Positions 17,203 through 24,932 of a DNA stretch of 64,000 bases are shown here, in pieces. Below the pieces are notes generated by a model, which did no database searches, was not told the origin of the DNA, and saw nothing but the letters and a program-made list of their open reading frames with translations. This DNA comes from Halomonas campaniensis (lineage in GTDB: Bacteria; Pseudomonadota; Gammaproteobacteria; Pseudomonadales; Halomonadaceae). Position 1 is the stretch's first letter. Each line of letters starts with the position of its first letter. The position numbers and the translations under genes were made by a program. The stretch spans positions 124,001-188,000 of the forward strand of contig NZ_JACHZF010000003.1 of the NCBI RefSeq assembly GCF_014193375.1. The letters are read 5' to 3'.

Positions 17203-17244
17203 ATCCTAGGCCGGTGCTCCGGAGGCTGCACTGACATGCATCAT
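17203..17244 (-). promoter_or_regulatory. FNR/DNR-type class II promoter of ubiT-nrdJab
   Basis: Read on the minus strand, ATGAT-GCAT-GTCAG (17244-17231) matches TTGAY-N4-RTCAA with two outer mismatches. TAGGAT at 17208-17203 is a -10 placed exactly for a box centred at -41.5. Confidence 0.55.
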
Positions 17245-17396
17245 GTCGGCGGTCGGCCTCGATCACCCGCGGCCCGCCTACCATATATAGACCATATCCT
17301 CTCGGCAAGCCCCATATCTGGTGCAAGCGTGGGCGCATCATGATCCATTTTCATTTGACAGCGACACCACCACAGGGCGGTGGGGAGGAGCGCGAA

Positions 17397-17424
17397 GGCG
17401 GCGCCCGCGCTTGCGGACGCCGCC
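17397..17424 (-). terminator. Hairpin after hemN
   Basis: A GGCGGCG/CGCCGCC stem extended by an inner CCGC/GCGG stem, about 30 bases past the hemN stop. The rest of the hemN-ubiT gap (to about 17200) holds only AT-rich patches that I could not assign. Confidence 0.5.
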
Positions 17425-17452
17425 TCCCGAGTGGGCAGCGGCCGGTGGGCTC

Positions 17453-18838
17453 CTAGACGGTGCGGGAGTAGCGCCCCTGGCTCTTCGCCAGGTAGGCATC
17501 GAAGGCCATGGCGGCGTTGCGCATCATCAGCCGGCCGGTGGGCAGCACCTCGATCTCGCCCTCGCGGATCGCCAGCAGGCCGTCGTCGGCCATCTCCTGG
17601 AGCTCCTCCAGGGCATCGGCGAAGTAGTCGCGGAAGACGATGGCGTGCTGGCGCTCGATGGCGGCGAAGTCGATGCGGTTGTGGCACATCAGGGCGTTGA
17701 TCACGTCCCGGCGCAGCCGGTCGTCGTCGCTGAGCCGGTAGCCGCGGAACACCGGCAGGCGCCCTTCCTCCAGGCGGTGCTGGTACTGGGCGGTCTCCTT
17801 GACGTTCTGGCTGTAGGTATCGCCCACCTTGCCGATGGAGGTGATGCCGAGGCCGATCATGTCGCAGTCGGCGTGGGTAGAGTAGCCCTGGAAGTTGCGC
17901 TGCAGGGTGCCGTTCTCCCGGGCCAGGGAGAGCTCGTCGTCGGGCAGGGCAAAGTGGTCCATGCCGATGTAGACGTAGCCGGCGGCGGTGAGGCGGCGGA
18001 TGGTCAGCTCGAGCAGCTCCAGCTTGCGCTCCGGCGGCGGCATGTCCTCGGGGCGGATCAGGCGCTGAGCCTTGAACAGCTCGGGCAGGTGGGCATAGCT
18101 GTAGCTGGCGATGCGGTCCGGCTGCAGGGCGATGATCTTGTCGAGGGTCGCATCGAAGCTGGCCACCGTCTGCAGCGGCAGGCCGTAGATCAGGTCGACG
18201 CTCACCGATTCGAAGCCCGCCTCGCGGGCGGCGTGCACCAGGGAGATGACATCATCCTCGCTCTGCACGCGGTTGACCGCCTTCTGCACGTCGAGGTCGA
18301 AGTCCTGGACGCCGAAGCTCAGCCGGTTGAAGCCCAGGGCATGGAGCTCGTGGATCTGCTCGGGGGTGACGGTGCGCGGGTCCACCTCCAGGGAGAACTC
18401 TCGCTCGGCGGGCGGAGCGAAGTGGAACGCCTCGTCCAGGGCCGCCATCAGCTCGCCGAGCTGGACGTTGCTCAGGTAGGTGGGCGTGCCGCCGCCCAGG
18501 TGCAGCTGGGTCATGCGCCGCGACTCGTCGAACAGCGCCCCCTGCACGCGGATCTCCTGCTTGAGCCACTCGAGGTACTCGGCGGCGCGCTCGGTGTTGT
18601 GGGTGATGATCTTGTTGCAGGCGCAGTAGTAGCAGAGGCTCTTGCAGAACGGGATGTGCACGTAGACCGACAGCGGCTTGGGCGCCTCGGCCCGGTTGCT
18701 GCGCTCGGCGGCGGCGCGGTAGTCATCCTCGGCGAAGGCCGCATGGAACTGGGGCGCCGTGGGGTAGGAGGTGTAGCGCGGTCCCGGACGGTCGTACTTC
18801 TCCACCAGGGGGCGATCGAACAGCAGGTCGTCTTGCAT
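17453..18838 (-). CDS. hemN: Oxygen-independent coproporphyrinogen III oxidase
   Basis: 461 residues; radical SAM enzyme with Cys65, Cys69, Cys72 and Cys74 in HIPFCKSLCYYCACNK, and GGGTP in HLGGGTPTYL. It converts coproporphyrinogen III to protoporphyrinogen IX without oxygen, supplying haem for the many cytochromes of denitrification. I place the start at 18838 (MQDDLLF), with GAGG ten bases upstream. An FNR/DNR box lies at 18941. Full family length. Confidence 0.96.
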   Translation of the reverse strand: MQDDLLFDRPLVEKYDRPGPRYTSYPTAPQFHAAFAEDDYRAAAERSNRAEAPKPLSVYVHIPFCKSLCYYCACNKIITHNTERAAEYLEWLKQEIRVQGALFDESRRMTQLHLGGGTPTYLSNVQLGELMAALDEAFHFAPPAEREFSLEVDPRTVTPEQIHELHALGFNRLSFGVQDFDLDVQKAVNRVQSEDDVISLVHAAREAGFESVSVDLIYGLPLQTVASFDATLDKIIALQPDRIASYSYAHLPELFKAQRLIRPEDMPPPERKLELLELTIRRLTAAGYVYIGMDHFALPDDELSLARENGTLQRNFQGYSTHADCDMIGLGITSIGKVGDTYSQNVKETAQYQHRLEEGRLPVFRGYRLSDDDRLRRDVINALMCHNRIDFAAIERQHAIVFRDYFADALEELQEMADDGLLAIREGEIEVLPTGRLMMRNAAMAFDAYLAKSQGRYSRTV

Positions 18839-18940
18839 CGTGAAACAGCCTCTTGAACCGGAGGGCGGCACCGCAGCGCCGCCGTATGGGGCAGAGTATG
18901 CCATTCAGGGCCGGGCGCGTCGGTACCCTTCTCGAGGTAG

Positions 18941-18954
18941 CTGACCTGGATCAA
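18941..18954 (-). promoter_or_regulatory. FNR/DNR-type box upstream of hemN
   Basis: On the minus strand TTGAT-CCAG-GTCAG has one mismatch to the consensus. A CATACT -10 candidate at 18900-18895 would put the box near -60, the class I position. hemN is a classic Anr/Dnr target in pseudomonads. Confidence 0.6.
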
Positions 18955-18979
18955 ACACCACCGTTTGAGATTCACTCGG

Positions 18980-19085
18980 GGCTGATCCGTCGACAATCCT
19001 GCGAGGAGGCGCTGTGAATACTTCCCTGTACGCTACCGACGCCATCCCTGGCGTAGGACCTCCTCTTCGGCTTGCCCCCGGCGCC
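18980..19085 (-). repeat. 106-bp dispersed intergenic repeat, copy A
   Basis: Read on the minus strand it aligns without gaps to 40043-40148: 88 of 106 bases are identical by hand count. The core ACGCCA-GGGA-TGGCGT forms a hairpin. This copy supplies the 3' end and stop codon of the nnrS remnant. Confidence 0.85.
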
Positions 19086-19573
19086 CCTCGCTATCGGCCA
19101 TTGCACGCGCAGTGCCGCGAAATACCATGCGGCGGCTCCAGTGGAGCAGCCGCCAGGCGGCCAGCCCCCAGGCCAGCGCCGAGCCCCACAGCAGGGCAAG
19201 CCAGTGCTGGCCGGCCTCCAGCGCCAGCAGGCGCAGCACCGCGGCCAGGGAGAAGAGCAGCGCCAGGGGCAGCAGCAGCGGCTCCGCCTCGGGGCGCGCC
19301 CTGGCGCGCCACCAGCCAGAGCCCGACCAGCAGCCGGAGCCAGCGGTGGGAGAGCGGTCCCAGCAGGTAGCCGGCGATCACGGCCAGGGCGAAACCGAAC
19401 ATCAGCTCGCGACCATGTGCCGCAGGCGAGGCCAGCAGCGCCACGCCTGCCGGGTGGTAGAGTGACAGCAGGGAAAGCGGCACCAGGAGCGCCGCGTGCA
19501 GGGCCGCCAGCGGGAAGAACCAGCGCCAGGCCGGGGTGGATGACGCGGCCAAGGCGGGCCTCAGGGACGACAC
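19033..19573 (-). pseudogene. NnrS-like membrane protein remnant, frameshifted and shortened
   Basis: A GTG start at 19573 (AAGGGA seven bases upstream) opens a frame whose first ~90 residues resemble the N-terminus of NnrS, a haem-copper membrane protein linked to NO tolerance (FFPLAALHAALLVPL, then GRELMFGFALAVIAGYLLGP). Near 19295-19310 the hydrophobic coding signal moves to another frame, where LLFSLAAVLRLLALEAGQHW continues an NnrS-like C-terminus to a stop at 19033. Even repaired, it would be about 180 residues against roughly 400 for NnrS, so the middle is missing. An NsrR-type box precedes it. It could be a sequencing error in a short paralogue, but an internal deletion plus frameshift is the simpler reading. 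Confidence 0.6.
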
Positions 19574-19600
19574 TCCGGATTTCCCTTTGCGTGAATCTTA

Positions 19601-19623
19601 AACATGCATATAAAATACTACTT
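19601..19623. promoter_or_regulatory. NsrR-type site between nnrS remnant and DUF454 gene
   Basis: On the minus strand the 23 bases match the hmp box at 20 positions (AAGTAG...GCATGTT against AAGATG...GCATCTT). The site lies between divergent starts and could control both. Confidence 0.7.
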
Positions 19624-19659
19624 AATGTCACCGCTGCCAATTCACGAGGTCCGGTTGCC

Positions 19660-20073
19660 ATGAGACTCCCTGCCACGCGCCTTGCCTGGAGCGGACTGGC
19701 CTACGGCTGCATCGGGCTCGGCACCGCCGGGCTGGTGGTGCCGCTGCTGCCCACCACGCCCTTCCTGCTGGTGGCCGCCTGGGCCGCGCCCAAGGGCTCG
19801 CCACGGCTGGCCCGCTGGCTGCACGCGCACCCCCGCCTGGGGCCGACGCTGCACGCCTGGCGCGAACGGCGCGCCGTGCCACGCCGTGCCAAGCGGCTGG
19901 CGGCGACACTGCTGCTGGCCAGCTGGGGGGTGCTGTGGCTGGGAGGCGCCAGCGGCGCCGTGCTGGCCGCCACCGGCGCACTGTTCTGTGGAGTCGCCGC
20001 CTTCGTGCTGACGCGCCCCGCCGCCGAGGGGCACGGAACTCTCCGCCCGGGCAGGCATCAGGTGGTAGAATGA
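19660..20073 (+). CDS. DUF454 (YbaN-like) inner membrane protein
   Basis: 137 residues with two to three hydrophobic hairpins. The N-terminal GLGTAGLVVPLLPTTPFLLVA is the hallmark of the DUF454/YbaN family, whose function is unknown. The start at 19660 has GAGG ten bases upstream. Lying downstream of an NsrR-type box and upstream of nsrR, it is a candidate NO-responsive gene. Confidence 0.8.
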   Translation: MRLPATRLAWSGLAYGCIGLGTAGLVVPLLPTTPFLLVAAWAAPKGSPRLARWLHAHPRLGPTLHAWRERRAVPRRAKRLAATLLLASWGVLWLGGASGAVLAATGALFCGVAAFVLTRPAAEGHGTLRPGRHQVVE

Positions 20074-20094
20074 AAGGCGCTTAGCTTATCAACA

Positions 20095-20108
20095 TTGACT
20101 AATATCAA
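20095..20108 (+). promoter_or_regulatory. FNR/DNR-type box just upstream of nsrR
   Basis: TTGAC-TAAT-ATCAA is a perfect core match. Its centre is only about 30 bases before the nsrR ATG, so class II activation would start transcription inside the gene. It may instead repress nsrR or act on an overlapping promoter. Confidence 0.5.
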
Positions 20109-20131
20109 GCCGCAAAGCACCGGGACGCCCC

Positions 20132-20605
20132 ATGCATCTGACCCGCTTCACCGACTACTCCCTGCGTGTCCTCATCTTCCTGGCGGTCAAGGGAGAGGAG
20201 CGCTCCACCATCCACGAGATCGCCGGGCGCTTCGATATCTCGCGCAACCACCTGATGAAGGTGGTCCAGGACCTCAGCCACAAGGGCTACATCACCGCCA
20301 TCCGCGGCAAGAACGGCGGCCTGCTGCTCAAGAAGGCGCCAGACGAGATACGCCTCGGCAAGCTGGTCCGCGACACCGAGCATGACCTGCTGCTGGTGGA
20401 GTGCTTCGGCGAGAGCAACGAGTGCCGGATCACCCCGGCCTGCCGGTTGAAGCCGATCCTGGCCGAGGCACTTCGCGCCTTCATGGCCGTGCTGGACAAG
20501 TACACCCTGGCCGATATGCTCGGCCCCCGGGAACCGGAGCTGGCCCAGCTGCTGAGGATCGAGCCGGCCTGCCGCGACGGCGCCCCCCCGAACCCGGCGA
20601 GCTGA
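20132..20605 (+). CDS. nsrR: NO-sensing Rrf2-family repressor NsrR
   Basis: 157 residues starting MHLTRFTDYSLRVLIFLA, the typical NsrR N-terminus. The winged helix covers about 25-65 and the cluster-binding segment has Cys91, Cys98 and Cys104 (CX6CX5C, ending ITPACRL). NsrR carries an Fe-S cluster that reacts with NO and releases target promoters. Sites fitting its motif occur upstream of hmp, ytfE, the nnrS/DUF454 pair and a cytochrome c in this window, so it is very likely their regulator. Confidence 0.95.
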   Translation: MHLTRFTDYSLRVLIFLAVKGEERSTIHEIAGRFDISRNHLMKVVQDLSHKGYITAIRGKNGGLLLKKAPDEIRLGKLVRDTEHDLLLVECFGESNECRITPACRLKPILAEALRAFMAVLDKYTLADMLGPREPELAQLLRIEPACRDGAPPNPAS

Positions 20606-20663
20606 CCCACGCGGGGCTTGCGCCGACGGCCGTCAGGGACGACGCTTACCGGGACATGCTGTC

Positions 20664-20705
20664 GTGACCCAGGTCATGGCGCCCCATGAGCCCCCGGGCG
20701 ATCAT
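20664..20705 (+). promoter_or_regulatory. FNR/DNR-type promoter of small cytochrome c gene
   Basis: TGAC-CCAG-GTCA (20665-20676) is a symmetric core with both outer bases off consensus. GATCAT at 20700-20705 is a moderate -10 at the class II distance. Confidence 0.5.
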
Positions 20706-20754
20706 GGCCGACAACCAGCGGAGGCGAGGACGCCCTCCGATTTTTTACCGCCAT

Positions 20755-20777
20755 AAGATGTATTCAGGAGACATGTT
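20755..20777 (+). promoter_or_regulatory. Degenerate NsrR-type box over the cytochrome c ribosome site
   Basis: AAGATGTATT and CATGTT occupy the two ends of a 23-base window matching the hmp box at 16 positions. The AGGAG ribosome site lies in its middle, so binding would sit downstream of the predicted start of transcription. Support is moderate. Confidence 0.4.
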
Positions 20778-20778
20778 C

Positions 20779-21090
20779 ATGAAGCGACTGGCCACCCTGA
20801 CCCTGACCGGCGTCGCCGCCCTGGCCCTCTCGGCCGCCGTGCAGGCCGAGCCCGACGGCGAGGCGATCTACAACCAGGCCTGCATGGCCTGCCACATGAC
20901 CGGTGCCGCCGGCGCCCCCATCAAGGGCGACGAGGCCGCCTGGGCCCCGCGCCTGGACCAGGGCATGGAGACCCTCTACACCCACTCCATCGAGGGCTTC
21001 AACGCCATGCCCGCCAAGGGCGGGTTCACCAACCTCAGCGACGAGGAGGTGAAGGCCGCGGTGGACTTCATGCTCGAACCGGTGCTCTGA
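20779..21090 (+). CDS. Small periplasmic cytochrome c (c5-like)
   Basis: 103 residues: a Sec signal peptide (cleavage after about residue 23, AVQA-EPDG), one haem site CMACH at 35-39 and a likely Met ligand in FNAMPAKGG. The plan is that of cytochrome c5/c555 electron carriers. Between nsrR and the nos operon and with an FNR/DNR box, it is a candidate electron donor for nitrite or N2O reduction. The ATG at 20779 has AGGAG eight bases upstream; an ATG two codons earlier is too close to it. Confidence 0.85.
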   Translation: MKRLATLTLTGVAALALSAAVQAEPDGEAIYNQACMACHMTGAAGAPIKGDEAAWAPRLDQGMETLYTHSIEGFNAMPAKGGFTNLSDEEVKAAVDFMLEPVL

Positions 21091-21123
21091 GCCACAGGGC
21101 CACAGGGCCAGCATCCGACCGCA

Positions 21124-21156
21124 AGCGCCCCCGGCAGCCAGGCTGCCGGGGGCGCT
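21124..21156. terminator. Bidirectional terminator between cytochrome c gene and nosL
   Basis: A 16-bp perfect stem (AGCGCCCCCGGCAGCC with its complement) closes on a very short loop and is followed by GTGTTT on the plus strand. It separates convergent genes. Confidence 0.8.
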
Positions 21157-21203
21157 GTGTTTGCGGGCCGGGCCGCCGCCCGGCCCCCTCTACCCCGCCC
21201 CCT

Positions 21204-21731
21204 CTACATGGTGCGCTGGATATGCGCCCGAGCCAGGTCGTTGAGCACCTGGACGTCGATCTCATCAAAGCGCAGCAGCCGCCCCTCGTGCTCGGCCATG
21301 AAGGCCCGGGCGTCCTCCTCGCGGCCAAAGGAGGCCAGGGTGGGCCCCATGGCCCCCATCAGCGGCTGCTCGGTCACGTAGACCGCCACGTCGGCGGCGA
21401 TGAAGGCGTCATACGAGGGCCGCTCCCAGTCGGTGGCGCCCATGTCGTGGACATAGGCCTGGCGCAGCTGAGGCACCGAGTCGGGCTGCAGCAGCCAGAC
21501 GAAGAGGTCCGAGGTGGAACAGAAGGTCAGCAGGCGGCCGTCCCGCAGGCAGGCCTGGGCCTTGGGGCCCGCGAACCCGGCGATGAACATCCCGCACACC
21601 GCGCACTCGTCGTCGTCCCGGAAGGGGCGCGGCTCGCAGGCGACCGCCACCTCCTCCTCGCCGCCGCAGCCGGCCAGCCCCGCCAGGGTCACGCCCCCCA
21701 GCACGATGATGAACTTCCTGCGTGTCAGCAT
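21204..21731 (-). CDS. nosL: NosL copper chaperone lipoprotein
   Basis: 175 residues with lipobox LAGC (Cys22 lipidated) and the copper motif CAVCGM (Cys43, Cys46, Met48). NosL delivers Cu(I) for the CuZ centre of N2O reductase. It is last in the nosRZDFYL operon, 15 bases after nosY. Confidence 0.94.
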   Translation of the reverse strand: MLTRRKFIIVLGGVTLAGLAGCGGEEEVAVACEPRPFRDDDECAVCGMFIAGFAGPKAQACLRDGRLLTFCSTSDLFVWLLQPDSVPQLRQAYVHDMGATDWERPSYDAFIAADVAVYVTEQPLMGAMGPTLASFGREEDARAFMAEHEGRLLRFDEIDVQVLNDLARAHIQRTM

Positions 21732-21746
21732 TCGTCGGTTTCCTTG

Positions 21747-22577
21747 TCAGAGCTCGCGGCGGCGGAAGATCCACAGCGCCAGGCCCAGCGGCACTGCCAC
21801 CCAGGCCAGCAGCGTGCCGAGCAGCAGCGCCGGGTGGAAGGCCGCATCGGCGCCGATGGAGGCCAGCCCCGCCTGGGTCCGCGCCGCCTCGAAGAAGGTG
21901 AGGTTGACGATGCGGAAGATATCGGTGGGGTTGAGCAGCAGCAGAGTGTGGAAGAGCCCCTCGCTGACCTGGCCGCCGGTGCTCACCAGCACGCCCAGCA
22001 GCGCCAGGTCGAAGACGATGACGAAGGCGAACCACACCACCAGGGCGATGCCCGCCGCCCGGGACTTCTCCGCCACGCTGACGCTGATCAGGTAGGCGAA
22101 GCCGATGAAGGCCCAGCCCAGCAGCATCGCCGAGAGGATGAACAGCGCCAGCGCCGCCACCAGCTCGCCCAGCTGCTCCACGCTGCCCAGGGCGGCGATG
22201 ATCGCCCCGGCCACCCCGAAGCCCACCAGGGTGGAGACGCCGAGGATCGCCGCATGGCCCAGGAACTTGCCGGCGAGGATCTCGACCCGGCTCATGGGGT
22301 AGGTGAGCAGCAGCAGCAGGGTGCCCTGCTCGTCCTCACCGACGATGCTGTCGTAGGCCAGCATCAGGGCGATCAGCGGGATCAGGAACACCGCCAGGCT
22401 CGACAGGCTGACGATGGTGGTGGAGACCCGGGTGAAGCCCACCTGGCCCGAGGCCGCGGCGCCGAAGTAGGCCAGGCCGATGGCCAGCAGGCCGAATACC
22501 AGGGTAATGGCCAGCACCCAGCGGTTGCGCAGGCCGTCGCGGAACTCCTTGCCGGCCACGATGAACAGGTTTCTCAT
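21747..22577 (-). CDS. nosY: NosY ABC-type permease for N2O reductase maturation
   Basis: 276 residues with six membrane helices of the ABC-2 type. With the ATPase NosF it forms the inner membrane complex that, through periplasmic NosD, helps assemble the NosZ copper-sulfur centre. It overlaps nosF by four bases. Confidence 0.93.
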   Translation of the reverse strand: MRNLFIVAGKEFRDGLRNRWVLAITLVFGLLAIGLAYFGAAASGQVGFTRVSTTIVSLSSLAVFLIPLIALMLAYDSIVGEDEQGTLLLLLTYPMSRVEILAGKFLGHAAILGVSTLVGFGVAGAIIAALGSVEQLGELVAALALFILSAMLLGWAFIGFAYLISVSVAEKSRAAGIALVVWFAFVIVFDLALLGVLVSTGGQVSEGLFHTLLLLNPTDIFRIVNLTFFEAARTQAGLASIGADAAFHPALLLGTLLAWVAVPLGLALWIFRRREL

Positions 22578-23551
22578 GCGCTCACTCCCTGCTGCGCGTC
22601 AATGGCCGTGGCGGGGGCCGGCTCGGCCGCCGCCCGGTCGCGAATGGTGCCGTCGAAGTGGGCGTAGAGCGACTCCAGGGTGGGCGGCTCCAGCGCCAGG
22701 TCGGCGGTCTCGGGGTCGGCCGCGAGCTCGCGGAGCACCGCCATCTTGGCGCGCACCGGCACCTCCAGCTCGAGGCGGCCCTCGCCCGACTGTCTCGCCA
22801 GCACGCCGTGGGGCCGCAGCGACTCGGCCAGGCGCTCCGGCGCCCGGGCCGTGCGCAGGCGCACCACCAGGGGGAGATCGGCGGCCTGGCGCAGCTCGTC
22901 GATGCTGCCGGAGGCGAGCATGCGCCCCTGGCCGAGGATCGCCGCGCGGTCGATATGGCGCTCCACCCCGGGCAGCACGTGGGAGCAGAGGATCACGCTG
23001 ACCCCGCGGCCGCGCAGCTCGTCGACCATGCCGTAGAAGTCGCGGGTGGCCATGGGGTCCAGGCCCACGGTGGGCTCGTCGAGCAGCATCAGCCGCGGCT
23101 CGCCGATCAGCGCCTGGGCGAGGCCGAGGCGCTGGCGCATGCCCTTGGAGTAGGTCTTCACCCGGCGATGCATGGCGTGGCCCAGCCCCACCCGCTCCAG
23201 CAGAGGCTTCACCACCCCGGTGCCGATGCGCTTGAGGCGGGCGAAGTAGTCGAGCACCTCGAAGCCCGAGAGCTGCTCGTAGAACTGCACGTTCTCGGGC
23301 AGGTAGCCCAGGCGCAGGCGCAGGTCGTTGGCCGCGGCACCGCCGGGGTCGTGGCCGAACACCTTCAGGGTGCCGCGGGTCGGGCGGATCAGGCCCAGGA
23401 TCAGCTTCATGGAGGTGGACTTGCCGGCGCCGTTATGGCCCATCAGGCCCAGCACCTCGCCTTCGCCCAGGGTCAGGCTCACCTCGTCGAGGGCGGTCAG
23501 CTTGCCGAAGCGCTTGCCGACCGCGCTCATCTCGATCACCGGTTGGGTCAT
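22574..23551 (-). CDS. nosF: NosF ABC transporter ATPase
   Basis: 325 residues; Walker A GHNGAGKST, signature YSKGMRQRLGLAQAL and Walker B LMLLDEPTVGLDP, with a C-terminal regulatory extension from about residue 220. It energises the NosDFY complex. It overlaps nosD by four bases and nosY by four. Confidence 0.94.
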   Translation of the reverse strand: MTQPVIEMSAVGKRFGKLTALDEVSLTLGEGEVLGLMGHNGAGKSTSMKLILGLIRPTRGTLKVFGHDPGGAAANDLRLRLGYLPENVQFYEQLSGFEVLDYFARLKRIGTGVVKPLLERVGLGHAMHRRVKTYSKGMRQRLGLAQALIGEPRLMLLDEPTVGLDPMATRDFYGMVDELRGRGVSVILCSHVLPGVERHIDRAAILGQGRMLASGSIDELRQAADLPLVVRLRTARAPERLAESLRPHGVLARQSGEGRLELEVPVRAKMAVLRELAADPETADLALEPPTLESLYAHFDGTIRDRAAAEPAPATAIDAQQGVSA

Positions 23552-24852
23552 TGCAGTGTCTCCGCCATCCAGTCGGGAAGGGCCATCAGCGGATGGCTGT
23601 CGCGCACGCCCGGCGGGCGCAGGATCGGGAACTCGCGCTGCACCCAGCGCAGCACCTGTACCGCCGGGCTGTTCATCAAGATCTTGGCCATGGGGTAGGT
23701 CCAGATCAGCCGATCCACCGAGTCGTTGGGCTCGTAGGGGATGTCGCCCAGGCCGTCGCCGCTGAGGTCCCAGCCCAGGTAGTCGCTCCAGTAGTTGCCG
23801 CTGCCCTCATGGGACCACTCCTGCTCGCGCAGGGCCACGTACTTGACCTGGGTCTCGTTGGCCACGAAGGCGTTGCCGTGGAAGACGTTGTCCTCGGAGC
23901 CCGCGGTCATGTGGATGCCGATCTCGGTACGGGCGAAGAGGTTGTCGCGGATCTCGTTGAACAGCGAGTTGTAGACGAACAGCGCCTTGCCCTCGGTACC
24001 GCTGATGGCGTGGCCATCCGGTGCGGCCGAGAGGCTGCCGCGCTGCGCCTCCACGGCGACGTTCTCGGCGATCACCGAATCGACGATGAAGTTCATCAGG
24101 AAGCCGTAGTTCTGGTCGCGAATGGAGCGGTTGCCCACCACCTCGAGCTGCCGCGACTGCATCAGCGCATAGCCCAGGCGGTTGTTGCGGGTCTCGTTGT
24201 CACGCACCTCGTTGGAGTGCGAGAACATGTAGTGCACGCCGTAGCGCTGGTCGCGCAGCAGGTTGCCGATCAGCCGGTTGTGGTTGCTGACGTCGATGTA
24301 GATGCCGTCGCGGGCCTCCCACACCTCGTTGCCGCGGATCTCGGCGCCGGTGACGTTGTAGAGCTGCAGGCCGTTGCCGCGGTCCTGGGAGCGCAGCGCG
24401 GTGTCGCCGCTGATGCGGTTGCCGATCACCTTCACGTCGGGCACGGCATCGAGCCAGATGCCGAAGCCGCGGGCCTCGATGCGGGTGTTCTCGATGACGG
24501 CACCCGCCGCCTCGCGGGCCACGAAGATGCCGCTGTCCATGGTGTTGATGTCGGCGCCATCCTCGCGGATGTGAAGGTCGCGCACCGTGGCGCCGGGGGC
24601 GGCCAGGGTCAGCACGCTGCCGCGGCGCTGGCCGTCGAGGATGGCACCGGGCTCGCCGACCAGGGTAAGGGGCACCTCGACCACGAAGTTGCCGAGGTGG
24701 ACGCCTTCGGCCACCCGCACCGTGTCACCGGGCGCGGCGGCCGCAAGCACCTGCTGCAGCGGGGCCTCGCCGGGCACGGCGCGCCATTCGGCGGCCAGGG
24801 CGGGGCCGGCCAGCAGCAGGAAGAAAAGAGGGAGCAACCATCTCGAGCGCAT
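23548..24852 (-). CDS. nosD: NosD periplasmic copper-site maturation protein
   Basis: 434 residues with a Sec signal (cleavage after LAGPALA-AEW) and a right-handed beta-helix built of repeated short coils (N-x-I-x-x-N patterns such as NETRNNRLGYA), the CASH-domain plan of NosD. It works in the periplasm with NosFY and NosL to build the CuZ centre of NosZ. Standard order and length. Confidence 0.95.
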   Translation of the reverse strand: MRSRWLLPLFFLLLAGPALAAEWRAVPGEAPLQQVLAAAAPGDTVRVAEGVHLGNFVVEVPLTLVGEPGAILDGQRRGSVLTLAAPGATVRDLHIREDGADINTMDSGIFVAREAAGAVIENTRIEARGFGIWLDAVPDVKVIGNRISGDTALRSQDRGNGLQLYNVTGAEIRGNEVWEARDGIYIDVSNHNRLIGNLLRDQRYGVHYMFSHSNEVRDNETRNNRLGYALMQSRQLEVVGNRSIRDQNYGFLMNFIVDSVIAENVAVEAQRGSLSAAPDGHAISGTEGKALFVYNSLFNEIRDNLFARTEIGIHMTAGSEDNVFHGNAFVANETQVKYVALREQEWSHEGSGNYWSDYLGWDLSGDGLGDIPYEPNDSVDRLIWTYPMAKILMNSPAVQVLRWVQREFPILRPPGVRDSHPLMALPDWMAETLQ

Positions 24853-24932
24853 GGCGTTCTCTGTCTGTCGGGAGAGGAACTGCCGGACCGGCGTGGGTCG
24901 CCGGGCCGGCAGGGGCTGCCGAGGGTCTGGGA

